A stretch of DNA of 6,619 nt from Candidatus Zixiibacteriota bacterium (GTDB lineage Bacteria; Zixibacteria; MSB-5A5; UBA10806), in the NCBI GenBank assembly GCA_003520965.1, contig DOTU01000270.1, forward strand, positions 4,239-10,857. Direction: 5' to 3'. Below are positions 1-5,500 of this stretch, piece after piece; positions within the stretch are counted from its first letter, which is position 1; each line of letters begins with the position of its first letter. The translations under genes and the position numbers were made by a program. The notes beneath the pieces are model-generated. The model was not told where the DNA came from. It saw nothing but the letters and a program-made list of their open reading frames with translations, and made no database searches.

Positions 1-2
1 GG

Positions 3-35
3 GATGACATCCTGGCGCTCAATACAATTTTATGA
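3..35 (+). CDS. Possible last codons of an upstream gene (partial)
   Basis: Frame 3 is open from the window edge to a TGA at 33-35 and would encode the tail DDILALNTIL. It ends 36 nt before the lipoprotein start, a normal intergenic distance, and the other two forward frames also close within the first 57 bases. Eleven codons are far too few to identify a family or even to be sure this is coding. Sequence to the left of the window would decide it. Confidence 0.2.
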   Translation, partial: DDILALNTIL

Positions 36-71
36 TTCCGGGGGGGTAAACCTTTAGCGGGTGAGGGTGAT

Positions 72-2318
72 ATGGTCCGGAAAATATCTGTGTTGGCTTT
101 AATTGCCACTGCGTTAATCTGGCTGGCCTGTTCCGATAACAATAAATCTACCGGGGTAACCGCCGGCTCAATCGAAGGCCGCGTTACTGCCGCTGGAGTT
201 GGTATCCCGGGCGTAGCCATCGAAGTATCCGCATATTTGAGTACCGAAGGTTCCGGCAAGACAGATGGCGCTATGAGCACGGAGAGTAGCGCCTCCAACG
301 GTGATTATCATGTTGATCTCTTTCCCGGCCAATATAGAATTCAGTATGATGTATTCTATAATGGCGAAGAGTTGCGCACTCAGCGGTTTCCCATAACCGT
401 CGAATCGGGGAAAACTGTTACTATCAATGTTGATCTAAAAGACCCCGCCCCATCAAATTTAGTTCTCAATGAATATCAAGCGACTGTTCTTTTACAATGG
501 CAAGGTGGTTATGGCTCTTCATCCCATAATGTCTACCGGTCATTGGTAAGCGAGGATAATTACCAGCTTGTAGCATCGGTATCTTCCGGATATGAATTAG
601 AAAGTCACTATGATGTCCCTCCCTCGGTTAATACTTACAAGTATAAAGTCACGGCAATTAATCATAATGGAGAATCCCAACCAAGCAATGAGGCTCAAAT
701 CGATTTCTTGGGAATTCTCGCCGCTCCAACGGACCTCAGAGTAATTGATAGAATTAGTTACGTAAGCCTCGTGTGGTCGGAGGATGATTCGCCGATTCAA
801 TACAAGATTTATCGGTCAAGCACCCAGGGAAGCTGGAACCTGATCGGAACAAGTATTAATGCTGAGTATAACGATGTTCCTCAGACATTCGGTATTTATA
901 GCTATCGAGTAACTTCAATCTCTAATTACAGTACAGAGTCCTCACCGTCGGCGGTTATTGCGGTTAATTATGATGGCCGTTTGGATGCGCCACCTTCGCT
1001 TACGATGGTCGATCGCGGTTCCAGCCTATATATGACCTGGGAAGGAACGGATGAAGCGAGCCAATATTATATCTATCGCTCACTGGCATCCGATAACTTA
1101 TTCCAGAAAGTCGATTCCACGGCGGTAGCCTATATAGAGGAAAGGCCCCAGGTTCTTGGATTGCAATATTATAAAGTATCTGCAATCGGGCCGAACGGCT
1201 TGGAATCCGATTTATCATCGGAGGTTTCTGCTAATTATGATGGCCGTCTCGATCCTCCGAGCGGCTTATCAGCTCAGGATCTGGGTATGCAATTGGTCGT
1301 TACCTGGGATTATGTCAATTGGTCAGGCGCATATTTGCTTTATCGCTCTGATGATGGTGGTAGCACCTACCAGCAAATCGCGAGAATTACACCTTTCACA
1401 ACGTTTTGCCACGATACGCCACCAGCAGCCGGTGATTACCATTATAAAGTAGCAACGGAAACCTATGATGGCGTGGTGGGATTACTGTCGAGTCCAATTA
1501 TAGTCCATTTCACCAATAACCTCTTTGCCCCATCTAGCGTGCAAGCTGAAAACACCGGGATGTCGGTAATCGTCACCTGGAGTTATGTCTCGGGGGCGGC
1601 CGGTTACTCTGTTTACAGAGCTTCTCAACCGAGCGGGGACTATATGGAAATTGAGGATGATGCTACCGGCACTTCAATCACAGATATTCCCGAAACAGCG
1701 GGCGGTTATTATTACCGGGCGCAATCATTTGACAATCAGGGGCATAGATCTTCAATGAGTCCCTATGCTTACGTATATTTTAGCAACAGGCCACTACCGC
1801 CCAACAATCTCACCTTATATGATTATTCATATTATGTTAATGTCGGTTGGGCTTATGGATCGGTATCTGATTCTTTTCTCGTTTATAGAGCTTACACGGC
1901 AATCGGCAATTATGAGCCATTATTTTGGACAACAACTACCCATGGCAATGATTGGCCCTCGACAGCGGGGCATTACTACTATAAAGTCCAGGCTATATAC
2001 CACGGACACTTTTCAGATATGTCGGATTATGCGCATGTTTATTTTTCGGGCATTCTCAACGCCCCGAACGGTTTGGATGGCGAAGATGCCGGTAACTATG
2101 TGTACTTGACTTGGAATTACGTCTCCGGCGCTTCATCCTATGATCTTTATCGCGGAACCAGCGTCGATAGCATGGAACTCATTCAAACACTTTACAACTA
2201 TCAGGCGTCCGATACGCCGCCAGGGGCCGGTACTTATTATTATGCCGTCCTGGCAAAAACGCGCGGCGGGCTTCCCTCGCCTTTGTGTCCGCCGATAACG
2301 GTCGTATTTAATCCCTGA
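72..2318 (+). CDS. Predicted surface lipoprotein with seven fibronectin type III repeats
   Basis: The 748-residue protein starts with MVRK, a hydrophobic stretch (residues 6-19) and Cys20 followed by SDNN, which reads as a lipoprotein signal peptide with lipidation at Cys20. The residues before the cysteine (W-L-A) fit the lipobox only loosely. Residues about 32-122 resemble a carboxypeptidase-regulatory-like beta-sandwich (GSIEGRV, then NGDYHVDLFPGQYRIQYD). Seven FN3 repeats follow, beginning near residues 126, 218, 306, 395, 486, 576 and 664, each with a core Trp, a Tyr-Arg twelve residues later and a YxYKV-like strand. No catalytic motif and no C-terminal sorting domain are visible, so a structural, adhesive or ligand-binding role at the cell surface is an inference. 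The start is supported by GAGGG at 63-67, five to six bases upstream. pgk begins 23 nt after the stop with no terminator between. Family placement is firm, function unknown. Confidence 0.85.
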   Translation: MVRKISVLALIATALIWLACSDNNKSTGVTAGSIEGRVTAAGVGIPGVAIEVSAYLSTEGSGKTDGAMSTESSASNGDYHVDLFPGQYRIQYDVFYNGEELRTQRFPITVESGKTVTINVDLKDPAPSNLVLNEYQATVLLQWQGGYGSSSHNVYRSLVSEDNYQLVASVSSGYELESHYDVPPSVNTYKYKVTAINHNGESQPSNEAQIDFLGILAAPTDLRVIDRISYVSLVWSEDDSPIQYKIYRSSTQGSWNLIGTSINAEYNDVPQTFGIYSYRVTSISNYSTESSPSAVIAVNYDGRLDAPPSLTMVDRGSSLYMTWEGTDEASQYYIYRSLASDNLFQKVDSTAVAYIEERPQVLGLQYYKVSAIGPNGLESDLSSEVSANYDGRLDPPSGLSAQDLGMQLVVTWDYVNWSGAYLLYRSDDGGSTYQQIARITPFTTFCHDTPPAAGDYHYKVATETYDGVVGLLSSPIIVHFTNNLFAPSSVQAENTGMSVIVTWSYVSGAAGYSVYRASQPSGDYMEIEDDATGTSITDIPETAGGYYYRAQSFDNQGHRSSMSPYAYVYFSNRPLPPNNLTLYDYSYYVNVGWAYGSVSDSFLVYRAYTAIGNYEPLFWTTTTHGNDWPSTAGHYYYKVQAIYHGHFSDMSDYAHVYFSGILNAPNGLDGEDAGNYVYLTWNYVSGASSYDLYRGTSVDSMELIQTLYNYQASDTPPGAGTYYYAVLAKTRGGLPSPLCPPITVVFNP
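447..2315 (+). repeat. Seven tandem FN3-encoding repeats, about 264-276 bp each
   Basis: The units start near 447, 723, 987, 1254, 1527, 1797 and 2061, giving periods of 88-92 codons. At protein level every unit has a Trp in the second strand (residues 143, 235, 323, 412, 503, 593, 681) and Tyr-Arg exactly 12 residues later (155, 247, 335, 424, 515, 605, 693). The units are mostly diverged at DNA level, so this is an old domain array rather than a recent microsatellite-like expansion. The linkers before units 3 and 4 are the most alike (both NYDGRLD). Confidence 0.85.
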
Positions 2319-2328
2319 TTTGATATAA

Positions 2329-2335
2329 AAGGAGG
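2329..2335 (+). promoter_or_regulatory. Strong Shine-Dalgarno site that sets the pgk start
   Basis: AAGGAGG lies six bases before the ATG at 2342. An in-frame TTG at 2339 would leave only three bases after the site, so the ATG is the better start. The site sits in the 23-nt gap after the lipoprotein stop codon. Confidence 0.8.
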
Positions 2336-2341
2336 AATTTG

Positions 2342-3550
2342 ATGAACAAACTCACTATTGATGATATCGATTTAACCGGCAAAAGAGCTCTGGTCAGGGT
2401 CGATTTCAACGTCCCCATCGAGGGAGGCAAGGTTACCGATGATACGCGCCTGGTTGCCTCCATTCCAACGATCCAAAAACTCGTTCAGTCTGGAGCGAGA
2501 GTAATTCTTATGTCCCATCTTGGACGGCCTAAAGGCGGCCCCGATCCCAAGTATTCCCTGCGACCGGTCGCCGAACGCCTTTCAAAACTAATGGGGTTGC
2601 CAGTAAAGTTCGCCAATGATTGCATTGGTCCTACAGCACAAGAGGCTGCCGGGAATCTAAAAAACGGAGAGCTTCTGCTTCTGGAAAATCTAAGGTTTCA
2701 CCCTCAGGAGGAAAAGAACGATCTCGGTTTTGCCAAAGAGTTGGCATCGCTAGGCGAGATATATATAAACGATGCATTCGGTACTGCTCACCGCGCCCAT
2801 GCTTCTACCGAGGGTGTGACCCGATTTATTCAGCCGGCGGTAGCAGGATACCTGATGAAAAAGGAACTCGATTATCTGGGGATGGCTTTGGAGGACCCTG
2901 TCCGGCCTTTTGTGGCGATCCTTGGAGGAGCCAAGATTTCAGGCAAAATCGATGTTATTTCCAATTTACTCGATAAGGTAGATACCCTGCTTATCGGAGG
3001 TGGCATGGCTTTCACCTTCTTCAAAGCGCGAGGTTATAATATTGGGAAATCGCTTTTAGAAGAGGATAAGATCAGCGAAGCCAGCAATATCATGATGCTT
3101 GCCGAAAGCCGCAAATCCGAGCTAATCCTGCCCATTGACGTGGTAGTTACACCGGACTTAAATGATCCCAACTCCTCGACCGAGATTGTCAGCGCAGCCG
3201 GGATCAAAGGCGAGATGATCGGTGTTGATATTGGCCCTCGTACAATCGACGCTTTTCTCGAACATATCAACTCTGCCGGTACGGTCATTTGGAACGGCCC
3301 TATGGGCGTATTCGAAAACCCGCGCTTTGCTCAGGGAACCTTTGCAATTGCACAAGGTCTGGTAAGTGCCACCGATCGGGGTTGCATTACAATTGTTGGC
3401 GGAGGCGATTCCGCGGCTGCCGTGGCTAAAGCCGGATTAGCTGAAAAGATATCTCATGTCTCTACGGGTGGCGGGGCGTCATTGGAGTTTCTCGAAGGCA
3501 AAACTTTACCGGGAGTGGCGGCCCTAAATAATAAGGGAGGGAACCGATGA
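2342..3550 (+). CDS. pgk: Phosphoglycerate kinase
   Basis: This cytosolic enzyme transfers the acyl phosphate of 1,3-bisphosphoglycerate to ADP, giving ATP and 3-phosphoglycerate; the reaction is reversible and also serves gluconeogenesis. The 402-residue length is typical of a bacterial monofunctional Pgk. Family signatures are in order: RVDFNVP (19-25), the substrate-binding SHLGRPKG (58-65), RFHPQEEKND (118-127), DAFGTAHR (144-151), GGAKISGKI (195-203), NGPMGVFE (318-325), and the nucleotide and hinge motifs GGGDSAAA (353-360) and STGGGASLEFLEG (374-386). Both the 3-phosphoglycerate and nucleotide lobes are therefore complete. I chose the ATG at 2342 rather than the TTG at 2339 because of the Shine-Dalgarno spacing. 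The last four bases overlap the tpiA start (ATGA), which implies coupled translation. It lacks the C-terminal TpiA fusion known from some bacteria, because the reading frame stops before tpiA. Confidence 0.98.
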   Translation: MNKLTIDDIDLTGKRALVRVDFNVPIEGGKVTDDTRLVASIPTIQKLVQSGARVILMSHLGRPKGGPDPKYSLRPVAERLSKLMGLPVKFANDCIGPTAQEAAGNLKNGELLLLENLRFHPQEEKNDLGFAKELASLGEIYINDAFGTAHRAHASTEGVTRFIQPAVAGYLMKKELDYLGMALEDPVRPFVAILGGAKISGKIDVISNLLDKVDTLLIGGGMAFTFFKARGYNIGKSLLEEDKISEASNIMMLAESRKSELILPIDVVVTPDLNDPNSSTEIVSAAGIKGEMIGVDIGPRTIDAFLEHINSAGTVIWNGPMGVFENPRFAQGTFAIAQGLVSATDRGCITIVGGGDSAAAVAKAGLAEKISHVSTGGGASLEFLEGKTLPGVAALNNKGGNR

Positions 3551-4296
3551 GGAAACCGTATGTCGCTGGCAACTGGAAAATGTATACCGATCCCGCTTCT
3601 GCGGCAGATCTGGCAGGCAAACTTAAGCTCTCTCTTTCAAATGCTACCTGGTGCGATATGGCGGTTTTTCCGCCGTTTACCTCGCTGGCAGCCGTAATCG
3701 AAATTCTAAAAGGAACCCGTATTGCCGTTGGCGGGCAAAATCTTCATTGGGAAAAAGAGGGGGCTTTTACAGGCGAAGTTTCAGCCGTCATGCTCAAACG
3801 TCTGGGTTGCAACATGGTTCTCATTGGCCACTCGGAACGGAGAACTTATTTTGGCGAAAAGGATGCAACGGTTTTGCTGAAGATAAAGGCTGCTTTGGAG
3901 GCCGGGCTAAAGCCCGTGGTTTGCATAGGGGAGACTTTGGAGCAACGCGAATCAGGCATTACTGAATCTGTAGTTGAACGTCAGATAAGAGCCGGATTAT
4001 CGGAGATCCCGGATATTTCCGAGGTTACTTTAGCTTATGAGCCGGTCTGGGCCATCGGTACCGGCCGTAATGCCACTCCGCAACAAGCCCAGGATGTACA
4101 CAAATTCATTCGAAATCTGGTTAGTCAATGTTGGACTCAGGATATAGCCTCAAATATCCGTATCCTTTACGGTGGCTCGGTAAAACCTGATAACGCCCGG
4201 TTGCTTTCGGAGATGGAAGATATCGACGGCTTTTTGGTGGGAGGGGCCAGCCTGAATGCCGATTCATTTACAGCTATCGCGGAAGCCGTTAAATAA
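3547..4296 (+). CDS. tpiA: Triosephosphate isomerase
   Basis: TpiA interconverts dihydroxyacetone phosphate and glyceraldehyde 3-phosphate in the cytosol, feeding the glycolytic step before Pgk. The 249-residue protein is full length for this TIM-barrel family. Catalytic positions are all visible: Asn9 and Lys11 in GNWKMY, His95 in IGHSERR, and the catalytic base Glu165 in AYEPVWAIGTG, which runs into the mobile phosphate-gripping loop 6 (166-175). YGGSVKPDN (208-216) and GFLVGGASL (228-236) supply the remaining phosphate-binding backbone, and GQNLHWEKEGAFTGE (63-77) is the usual dimer-interface region. The start is the ATG overlapping the pgk stop by four bases, preceded by GGGAGGG at 3535-3541 with five bases of spacing. 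The gene ends in tandem in-frame stops (TAA at 4294, TGA at 4297). pgk and tpiA are clearly one transcription unit. Confidence 0.98.
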   Translation: MRKPYVAGNWKMYTDPASAADLAGKLKLSLSNATWCDMAVFPPFTSLAAVIEILKGTRIAVGGQNLHWEKEGAFTGEVSAVMLKRLGCNMVLIGHSERRTYFGEKDATVLLKIKAALEAGLKPVVCIGETLEQRESGITESVVERQIRAGLSEIPDISEVTLAYEPVWAIGTGRNATPQQAQDVHKFIRNLVSQCWTQDIASNIRILYGGSVKPDNARLLSEMEDIDGFLVGGASLNADSFTAIAEAVK

Positions 4297-4300
4297 TGAC

Positions 4301-4328
4301 TTGACATATCTTATCAGGTAGATATCTT
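4301..4328 (+). promoter_or_regulatory. Predicted sigma70-type promoter for secG and the tRNA
   Basis: A perfect TTGACA at 4301-4306 is followed after 16 bases by TATCTT at 4323-4328, which matches TATAAT at four of six positions. Transcription would begin near 4335, leaving a leader of about 35 nt before secG. The site lies in the 73-nt gap after tpiA. The heptamer ATATCTT occurs twice within it (4306-4312 and 4322-4328), and AGATATCT (4320-4327) is palindromic. Whether a regulator binds there cannot be told from sequence. Confidence 0.6.
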
Positions 4329-4350
4329 TAGCGGTTACTGAAAATTTTGT

Positions 4351-4356
4351 GGGAGG
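4351..4356 (+). promoter_or_regulatory. Distant Shine-Dalgarno site of secG
   Basis: GGGAGG is the only good ribosome-binding sequence before secG, but it lies 13 bases from the ATG at 4370, longer than the other genes here (4-6 bases). A closer TTG at 4358 is not usable because it meets TAG after two codons. The secG start therefore stands, with possibly weaker initiation. Confidence 0.55.
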
Positions 4357-4369
4357 ATTGGATTAGAAA

Positions 4370-4900
4370 ATGGCATTTTTGTATCCCTTATTAATCGTAG
4401 TGCATATCTTAATTTGCGCCGCGTTGATTATCGTAGTTTTATTACAATCGTCAAAAGGTGAGGGCCTGGCGGGCGCCTTTGGCGGCGGCGGTTTAAGCGG
4501 CGCTGTCTTCGGCGGACGAGGCGCGGCTACTTTCCTATCAAAAGCAACCTCAATTTTGGCGATTTGCTTTATGGTTTCAAGTATCGGACTGACATTCTTA
4601 TCGCTTGGAGTCAAGGGTAGTAGCCAAAGCTCCGGCGTTATTCAAAATTTGAAAACCGGTCAAACCCAACAGCTTCCGCAAACCCCATCCGCGGTTCCGG
4701 GAGCTACACAGCAGGGAACCGAGCCTGGTGCAACTCAGCCAGGACAGCCCGCGACTACCCAGCCCGGAACAGGTAATGGCGCATCCAATAACCTGTTCAA
4801 CCAGCCGCCCGCTACGCAGTCTCAGCAACCGGCCACAGCAACTCCTCCGGCAGGTCAGACTCAGCAGCCGGCTACACAAAAGCCCGGTTCGACTAAGTAA
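4370..4900 (+). CDS. secG: Preprotein translocase subunit SecG with a long polar tail
   Basis: SecG is the small accessory subunit of the SecYEG inner-membrane translocon and helps SecA-driven protein export. The first 80 residues carry the full family pattern: a first membrane helix (about 3-25), the cytosolic loop LLQSSKGEGLAGAFGGG (24-40) continuing through GAVFGGRGAATFLSKAT, and a second membrane helix (about 57-79). Residues about 97-176 form an extension of roughly 80 residues rich in Gln, Thr, Pro, Ala and Gly, with repeated short words such as QQPAT, TQPG and GATQ. It has no predicted fold. The E. coli protein is about 110 residues, so the tail accounts for the extra length. The gene follows tpiA and sits 12 nt before tRNA-Leu; pgk-tpiA-secG is a widespread bacterial order. 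The core assignment is secure and the tail's function unknown. Confidence 0.95.
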   Translation: MAFLYPLLIVVHILICAALIIVVLLQSSKGEGLAGAFGGGGLSGAVFGGRGAATFLSKATSILAICFMVSSIGLTFLSLGVKGSSQSSGVIQNLKTGQTQQLPQTPSAVPGATQQGTEPGATQPGQPATTQPGTGNGASNNLFNQPPATQSQQPATATPPAGQTQQPATQKPGSTK

Positions 4901-4912
4901 AGTTCTTCTTTA

Positions 4913-4994
4913 GCGGAAGTGGCGGAACTGGCAGACGCGCCATCTTGAGGGGGTGGTGCCGAAAGGCGTGGGGGTTCAAGTCCCCCCTTCCGCA
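4913..4994 (+). tRNA. tRNA-Leu, anticodon GAG
   Basis: The 82-nt gene folds as a class II tRNA. The acceptor stem GCGGAAG (4913-4919) pairs fully with CTTCCGC (4987-4993), followed by discriminator A4994, as expected for leucine. The D stem is GCG/CGC (4922-4924 with 4936-4938). The anticodon stem CCATC/GGTGG (4940-4944, 4952-4956) has one wobble pair and closes the loop TTGAGGG with anticodon GAG at 4947-4949. The extended variable arm (4957-4969) is short, with GCC/GGC around a GAAA loop. The T stem GGGGG/CCCCC encloses TTCAAGT. It would read CUC and CUU codons. CCA is not encoded (GAT follows), so a CCA-adding enzyme must complete it. It starts 12 nt after secG and is probably processed from that transcript. 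Confidence 0.97.
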
Positions 4995-5004
4995 GATAAA
5001 GCCT

Positions 5005-5036
5005 AAGCCTTCGCGTAAAATTGCGAAGGCTTTTTT
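5005..5036 (+). terminator. Intrinsic terminator after tRNA-Leu
   Basis: AAGCCTTCGC (5005-5014) pairs perfectly with GCGAAGGCTT (5023-5032) across an eight-base loop, and the right arm runs into six T residues (5031-5036). This GC-rich hairpin plus T-tract is a textbook Rho-independent terminator. It closes the pgk-tpiA-secG-tRNA stretch and separates it from lapAB. Confidence 0.92.
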
Positions 5037-5114
5037 GTTATAATCACCCTATTAATCTTATTATAATCAATCGTTTGCTTTGTACAACCATGCCAACTTT
5101 CCGCCTGATTCCTG

Positions 5115-5143
5115 TTGACTGTAACATCTTTATTATTTATGAT
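5115..5143 (+). promoter_or_regulatory. Predicted sigma70-type promoter of lapAB
   Basis: TTGACT (5115-5120) and TATGAT (5138-5143) are separated by exactly 17 bases and each matches consensus at five of six positions. Transcription would begin near 5150, only about nine bases before the lapA Shine-Dalgarno site, so the leader is very short. The preceding terminator makes an own promoter necessary. The rest of the 5037-5114 gap is AT-rich, with the 9-mer TTATAATCA occurring twice (5038-5046 and 5061-5069). Confidence 0.65.
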
Positions 5144-5158
5144 GCCCAGTGTGAATCT

Positions 5159-5164
5159 GGAGGA
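5159..5164 (+). promoter_or_regulatory. Shine-Dalgarno site that sets the lapA start
   Basis: GGAGGA lies three to four bases before the ATG at 5168. The reading frame stays open upstream to 5021, but that extension begins inside the terminator hairpin and runs across the predicted promoter. The ATG at 5168, directly before the hydrophobic first helix, is therefore the start. Confidence 0.75.
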
Positions 5165-5167
5165 TTT

Positions 5168-5500
5168 ATGTGGATAATCAAATCTGCGCTGGCTGTTATT
5201 ATTTTCCTTCTTTTGTTGGGCTTTTCTATTCAGAACTTATCGCAAACTACTACGATTTTTCTTGCGGATAAAACTTACGCCTCGGTTCCAATCATCATTG
5301 TTATGTTTGTTGCCTTTGTTGTGGGAGTCTTGTTCTGGTTTATGGTTTCAATCTTCCAACACTTTAATTACACCAATCAAATATCCGACCTTAAACGTAA
5401 AAACAGGCAGTTGTTGGAAGAGATCACGGCTCTAAGAAACCTTCCATTGGAGGAGATCGCGCCGCAAGATTTAGCGTCCGATACTGCAATCGATGACTGA
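5168..5500 (+). CDS. lapA: LapA-domain inner-membrane protein (LapA/YciS-like)
   Basis: This 110-residue protein has a first membrane helix (about 4-20), the segment FSIQNLSQTTTIFL (19-32) whose Asn-containing pattern is typical of the LapA/DUF1049 domain, a second membrane helix (about 39-63), and a charged segment (about 70-92, ISDLKRKNRQLLEEITALR) likely to form a cytosolic coiled coil. The acidic end has no recognisable motif. In E. coli, LapA (YciS) is a small partner of LapB, encoded next to it and linked to lipopolysaccharide assembly; its precise role is poorly defined. Here lapB starts eight bases before the lapA stop, which strengthens the assignment beyond what such a short sequence gives alone. 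Without that context it could only be called a DUF1049 membrane protein. Confidence 0.85.
   Translation: MWIIKSALAVIIFLLLLGFSIQNLSQTTTIFLADKTYASVPIIIVMFVAFVVGVLFWFMVSIFQHFNYTNQISDLKRKNRQLLEEITALRNLPLEEIAPQDLASDTAIDD

Noticed and set aside
31..36. TATGAT as a -10 box for the lipoprotein gene
   Set aside because: The bases 16-18 positions upstream do not resemble a -35, and the window starts too close to judge the promoter region.
1156..2109. Forward alternative frames inside the FN3 gene (1156-1452, 1765-2109)
   Set aside because: They are out-of-frame shadows of the repeats; the main frame shows seven conserved domains across the same bases.
447..2315. CRISPR-like or phase-variable repeat array
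   Set aside because: The period is about 270 bp, the units are diverged DNA encoding protein domains, and there are no short identical repeats with unique spacers or homopolymer tracts in the coding region.
2324..2329. TATAAA as a -10 box for pgk
   Set aside because: Transcription would start inside or after the pgk Shine-Dalgarno site. The alternative TTGTGT (2283) with TATTTA (2305) matches consensus at only three positions in each box.
2339..2341. In-frame TTG as the pgk start
   Set aside because: It would lie only three bases after the GGAGG site, while the next codon is an ATG with six-base spacing and the usual Pgk N-terminus.
4598..4879. Reverse-strand reading frame of 93 codons over the secG tail
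   Set aside because: It is the mirror of the low-complexity Gln/Pro tail, has no ribosome-binding context and overlaps a well-supported gene throughout.
5021..5167. N-terminal extension of lapA (49 extra codons)
   Set aside because: It would begin inside the terminator hairpin, cross the predicted promoter, and lacks any ribosome-binding site; the ATG at 5168 has GGAGGA and opens directly into a membrane helix.
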